DNA of 64,000 nt, from assembly GCA_021414305.1 (NCBI GenBank), contig JAIOOS010000012.1, positions 124,001 through 188,000 on the forward strand, read 5' to 3'. The position numbers and the translations under genes were made by a program. The notes beneath the pieces were generated by a model. It saw nothing but the letters and a program-made list of their open reading frames with translations. It did no database searches and was not told the DNA's origin. The first letter of the stretch is position 1. Each line of letters starts with the position of its first letter. Source of the stretch: Burkholderiales bacterium. GTDB lineage: Bacteria; Pseudomonadota; Gammaproteobacteria; Burkholderiales; Burkholderiaceae_C. Shown one piece after another: positions 62,023 through 64,000 of this stretch.

Positions 62023-62436
62023 TTACTTGCTCGGCGCCGGGCTGCCCTGGCCGGCTGGCACGAGCTCGCCCTTCTTGCGCGCCTCGACGGTTTCCGCCTT
62101 GCGCTGCTCGCGCGTCTTGGTCGACGGCGCCGCGGCGGTCGTCGACTTCGGCGCACCGCCTTCGCCCGCTGGCGTCAGCTGGCCGGCCTTGTTCGCCGCC
62201 GCGGTCTCGGCCTTGCGCTGGGCCCGCGACGGGGACGAGCCCGGTGCGGCGGTGGCCTTCGCCACCGGCGCGCCGCCTTCTCCGGCCGGGGTGAGCTTGC
62301 CCGCCTTGTTCGCGGCCGCGGTCTCGGCCTTCCTCTGCTCGCGCGAGACCGGGCCCGAGGCCTGGGCCGAAGCCGACTCCCAGCACAGCGTCGCCGCGGT
62401 GGCCAGCGCCGCGACAAGAACCAATTTCGAAGCCAT
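62023..62436 (-). CDS. TolA-like secreted repeat protein, copy 2
   Basis: A 137-residue tandem paralogue of the protein at 61509. The signal peptide ends SASAQA, followed by SREQRKAETAAANKAGKL, SRAQRKAETAAANKAGQL and TREQRKAETVEARKKGEL, each followed by TPAGEG or VPAGQG. DNA of the repeats is also strongly conserved between copies, so recent duplication is likely. Start at 62436 chosen because the signal peptide MASKLVLVAALATAA follows. Confidence 0.8.
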   Translation of the reverse strand: MASKLVLVAALATAATLCWESASAQASGPVSREQRKAETAAANKAGKLTPAGEGGAPVAKATAAPGSSPSRAQRKAETAAANKAGQLTPAGEGGAPKSTTAAAPSTKTREQRKAETVEARKKGELVPAGQGSPAPSK

Positions 62437-62532
62437 CGTCACTCCCTGATCAGGATCGCGGGCAGCGTGCCGCGGCCGCGAGTTTCTCCCCACTGGGGGC
62501 CTCGCCACAATATGCCCGAAGCACAGGTGTTG

Positions 62533-63315
62533 CTACTTCACACGCCCGGCGAAGGGCGGCCGGCCGGCCAGGCGCCGCAGGAGCAGCGACGGCAGGCGCA
62601 GCACGAAGCCGGCCATCAGGCGAAGGTGCATCCAGGTCAGCAAGGTGTTGTCGCGTCCGTAGCGGAAGTGCGAAACGCCGCCTTCTTCGGGCCGCAGGTA
62701 CTTCACCGGCGCGGCGACGTTGAGCGGCCGCACGCCGCGCCACGCCAGCCGCACCACCGCTTCGGTGTCGAAATCGAAGCGGCGCATCCAGCGCTGGCCG
62801 CGCATCACCTCGACCAGCGGCGCGACCGGATAGACGCGAAACCCGTACAACGAGTCGGCGATGCCCGCGCCGAGCGTCTCGAGGTTGGTCCACCAGTTGG
62901 AGATGCGCCGGCCACGCACCCGGAGCAGCGGCGCGGAAGCATCGAAGACCGGGCGGCCGAGGATCATCGCGCCGGGCGCGGCGATCGAGTCACGCATGAA
63001 TTCGGGGATCAGCGCGGCCGGATGCTGGCCGTCCGAGTCCATCGTCAGGGCATGCGTGAAGCCGGCGGCCCGCGCCGCCTCGAGCGCGTGCAGCACGGCC
63101 GCGCCCTTGCCGGAGTTGCGCGGCAGCACGTCGACGCGCAACCCCGGGTCGGCGGCGGCGAGCTCGCGCAGGCCCTCGGCCGTGCCGTCGTCGCTGCCGT
63201 CGACCACCACCCACACCGGCGTCCACGCGGCGCGCGCGGCCCGCACGGTCGTGTACACGGTCGGCCCGGTGTTGTAGCTCGGGATGACGACGAGGTGCGT
63301 CTTCGAGGCGTTCAT
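62533..63315 (-). CDS. Family 2 glycosyltransferase
   Basis: A 260-residue enzyme with GT-A fold motifs: VVIPSYNTGPTVYTTV, VVDGSDDGTAEGL, MDSDGQHPA (the DxD) and the later YGFRVYPVAP and FDFDTEAVVRLAW. The C-terminus is hydrophobic (LMAGFVLRLPSLLLRRL). It is of the DPM1/UDP-glucose-dolichyl type that makes a lipid-linked sugar. It overlaps the acyltransferase gene upstream by 4 bp, and this pair is antiparallel to the aryl-polyene operon; it probably completes the glycolipid part of the cluster. Confidence 0.88.
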   Translation of the reverse strand: MNASKTHLVVIPSYNTGPTVYTTVRAARAAWTPVWVVVDGSDDGTAEGLRELAAADPGLRVDVLPRNSGKGAAVLHALEAARAAGFTHALTMDSDGQHPAALIPEFMRDSIAAPGAMILGRPVFDASAPLLRVRGRRISNWWTNLETLGAGIADSLYGFRVYPVAPLVEVMRGQRWMRRFDFDTEAVVRLAWRGVRPLNVAAPVKYLRPEEGGVSHFRYGRDNTLLTWMHLRLMAGFVLRLPSLLLRRLAGRPPFAGRVK

Positions 63316-63980
63316 CCGCCGATCTCCAGCGCGAAGTAGCGCTCCACCGCGCGCAGCAGGTTGCGGTGGTCGGCCTGCGGCTCGAAGCGCTTGCCCAGGC
63401 GCACCCGGATCACCACCGGCGCCGGCGGCGGCCTGAGCAGCGGCCAGCCCTTCCTGAGGTACGGCGAGTCGCTTTCGATGATGACGGTCTGGATCGGCGC
63501 CTTCGCCAGGTGGGCGATCATCGTGATGCCGGGCTTGAACGCGTTGACCGGCGGCCGGACGGTGCGCGTGCCTTCGGGAAACAGCACCAGCTGCCCGCCC
63601 TCCTTCAGGCACTCGACGGCGGCGCGCACCATGCCGCGGCCGGAGTCGTTGCGGATGTAGCCGGCCAGGCGCGCCCCGCCGCCGAGGAAGACGTTGCGCA
63701 GCAGCTCGGCCTTCATCACGCAGGCGCCGCGCGGCAGCCGGGCCACGACGACCATTGCATCGAACATCGCCGGATGGTTGGCGGCGACGATCAGCCCGCC
63801 CGGCTCGTCGCGCAGCGCGTCGAGGGCGCTGGAGTCGACGCTCATCATGCCGAGCCGTTCGGCCGTGGCCCAGCCCGAACGGTAGATGAACGAGATCGCC
63901 GCGCGGCCGATCCGCTCGCGGGTGCGGCGCGGGAGCAGCAGCGAAAGCAGCGGCGCGAGCAGGTTCCAGACGAGCGACAC
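63312..63980 (-). CDS. 1-acylglycerol-3-phosphate acyltransferase-like (PlsC/LPLAT) protein, possibly incomplete at the window edge
   Basis: A 222-residue membrane-associated acyltransferase with the NHPAMFDA (HX4D) and FPEGTRTVRP motifs and DSGRGMVRAAVECLKEG, as in LPLATs found in aryl-polyene clusters. The visible start is a GTG at 63980, but the frame remains open to 64000 (IAQLGL before it), so the true start may lie outside the window. Coupled to the glycosyltransferase gene by a 4-bp overlap. Confidence 0.82.
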   Translation of the reverse strand: MSLVWNLLAPLLSLLLPRRTRERIGRAAISFIYRSGWATAERLGMMSVDSSALDALRDEPGGLIVAANHPAMFDAMVVVARLPRGACVMKAELLRNVFLGGGARLAGYIRNDSGRGMVRAAVECLKEGGQLVLFPEGTRTVRPPVNAFKPGITMIAHLAKAPIQTVIIESDSPYLRKGWPLLRPPPAPVVIRVRLGKRFEPQADHRNLLRAVERYFALEIGG

Positions 63981-64000
63981 CAGGCCGAGCTGGGCGATCA

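Overview
The window is about 70% G+C, dense with genes and has the look of a betaproteobacterium of the order Burkholderiales. The pointers are two Bug/TctC-type periplasmic binding proteins, an aryl-polyene type gene cluster, a FixJ-like receiver with its histidine kinase, TolA-like small secreted proteins in tandem, and ATGA stop/start overlaps throughout the operons. No rRNA or CRISPR array is present. One tRNA, Leu(CAA), is at 43.9 kb. All assignments come from reading translated sequence and motifs; no database search was run.

Layout. 0-7.6 kb: the end of a phage-type RuvC-like resolvase, a sensor kinase with a divergent single-domain receiver, a large FG-GAP repeat exoprotein, a gene-poor stretch and a TetR regulator. 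7.7-11 kb: two membrane proteins controlled by that TetR and a secreted TPR-like protein. 11-37.4 kb: an accessory region with three paralogous AfsR/SARP-like regulators (BTAD + AAA ATPase + helical repeats, about 1,200 residues each), two outer-membrane beta-barrel + Ig-domain lipoprotein operons, two operons of very small proteins followed by secreted proteins of unknown function, a secreted Cys-rich protein, a DUF4397-like lipoprotein, and guaC as a housekeeping insert. 37.4-50 kb: housekeeping and metabolism (valS, galU, TusA-like, Nudix, cysM, tRNA-Leu, rhomboid, a degenerate HtrA-like protein, a Bug-Rieske oxygenase-hydroxyacid reductase operon, an epimerase-like protein). 50-52 kb: a ferredoxin-flavin reductase and a second Bug protein. 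52-64 kb: an aryl-polyene type cluster (ACP, membrane protein, AMP-ligase, two hot-dog dehydratases, acyltransferases, LolA-like carrier, MMPL exporter, deacetylase, methyltransferase, ketoreductase), then two TolA-like repeat proteins and a glycosyltransferase/acyltransferase pair that runs to the window edge. No ketosynthase gene is visible, so the cluster must continue elsewhere.

The main observation concerns 14-34 kb. Five promoters share one architecture: GCAACG, 5 nt, GCAACG, 9 nt, then a -10-like hexamer. The direct repeat has an 11-bp period, and if the repeat unit is a heptamer it ends 8 bp before the -10. This is the geometry known for actinobacterial SARP activators, and the five sites stand in front of envelope or secreted-protein operons next to three genes for SARP-type regulators. 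I infer a betaproteobacterial SARP regulon that controls a set of paralogous cell-surface proteins. The regulator genes share a different element, [GT]GCATCATCG, only 5-7 nt before ATG, which suggests leaderless or very short-leader mRNAs. One of them also has an 11-G tract in its upstream region.
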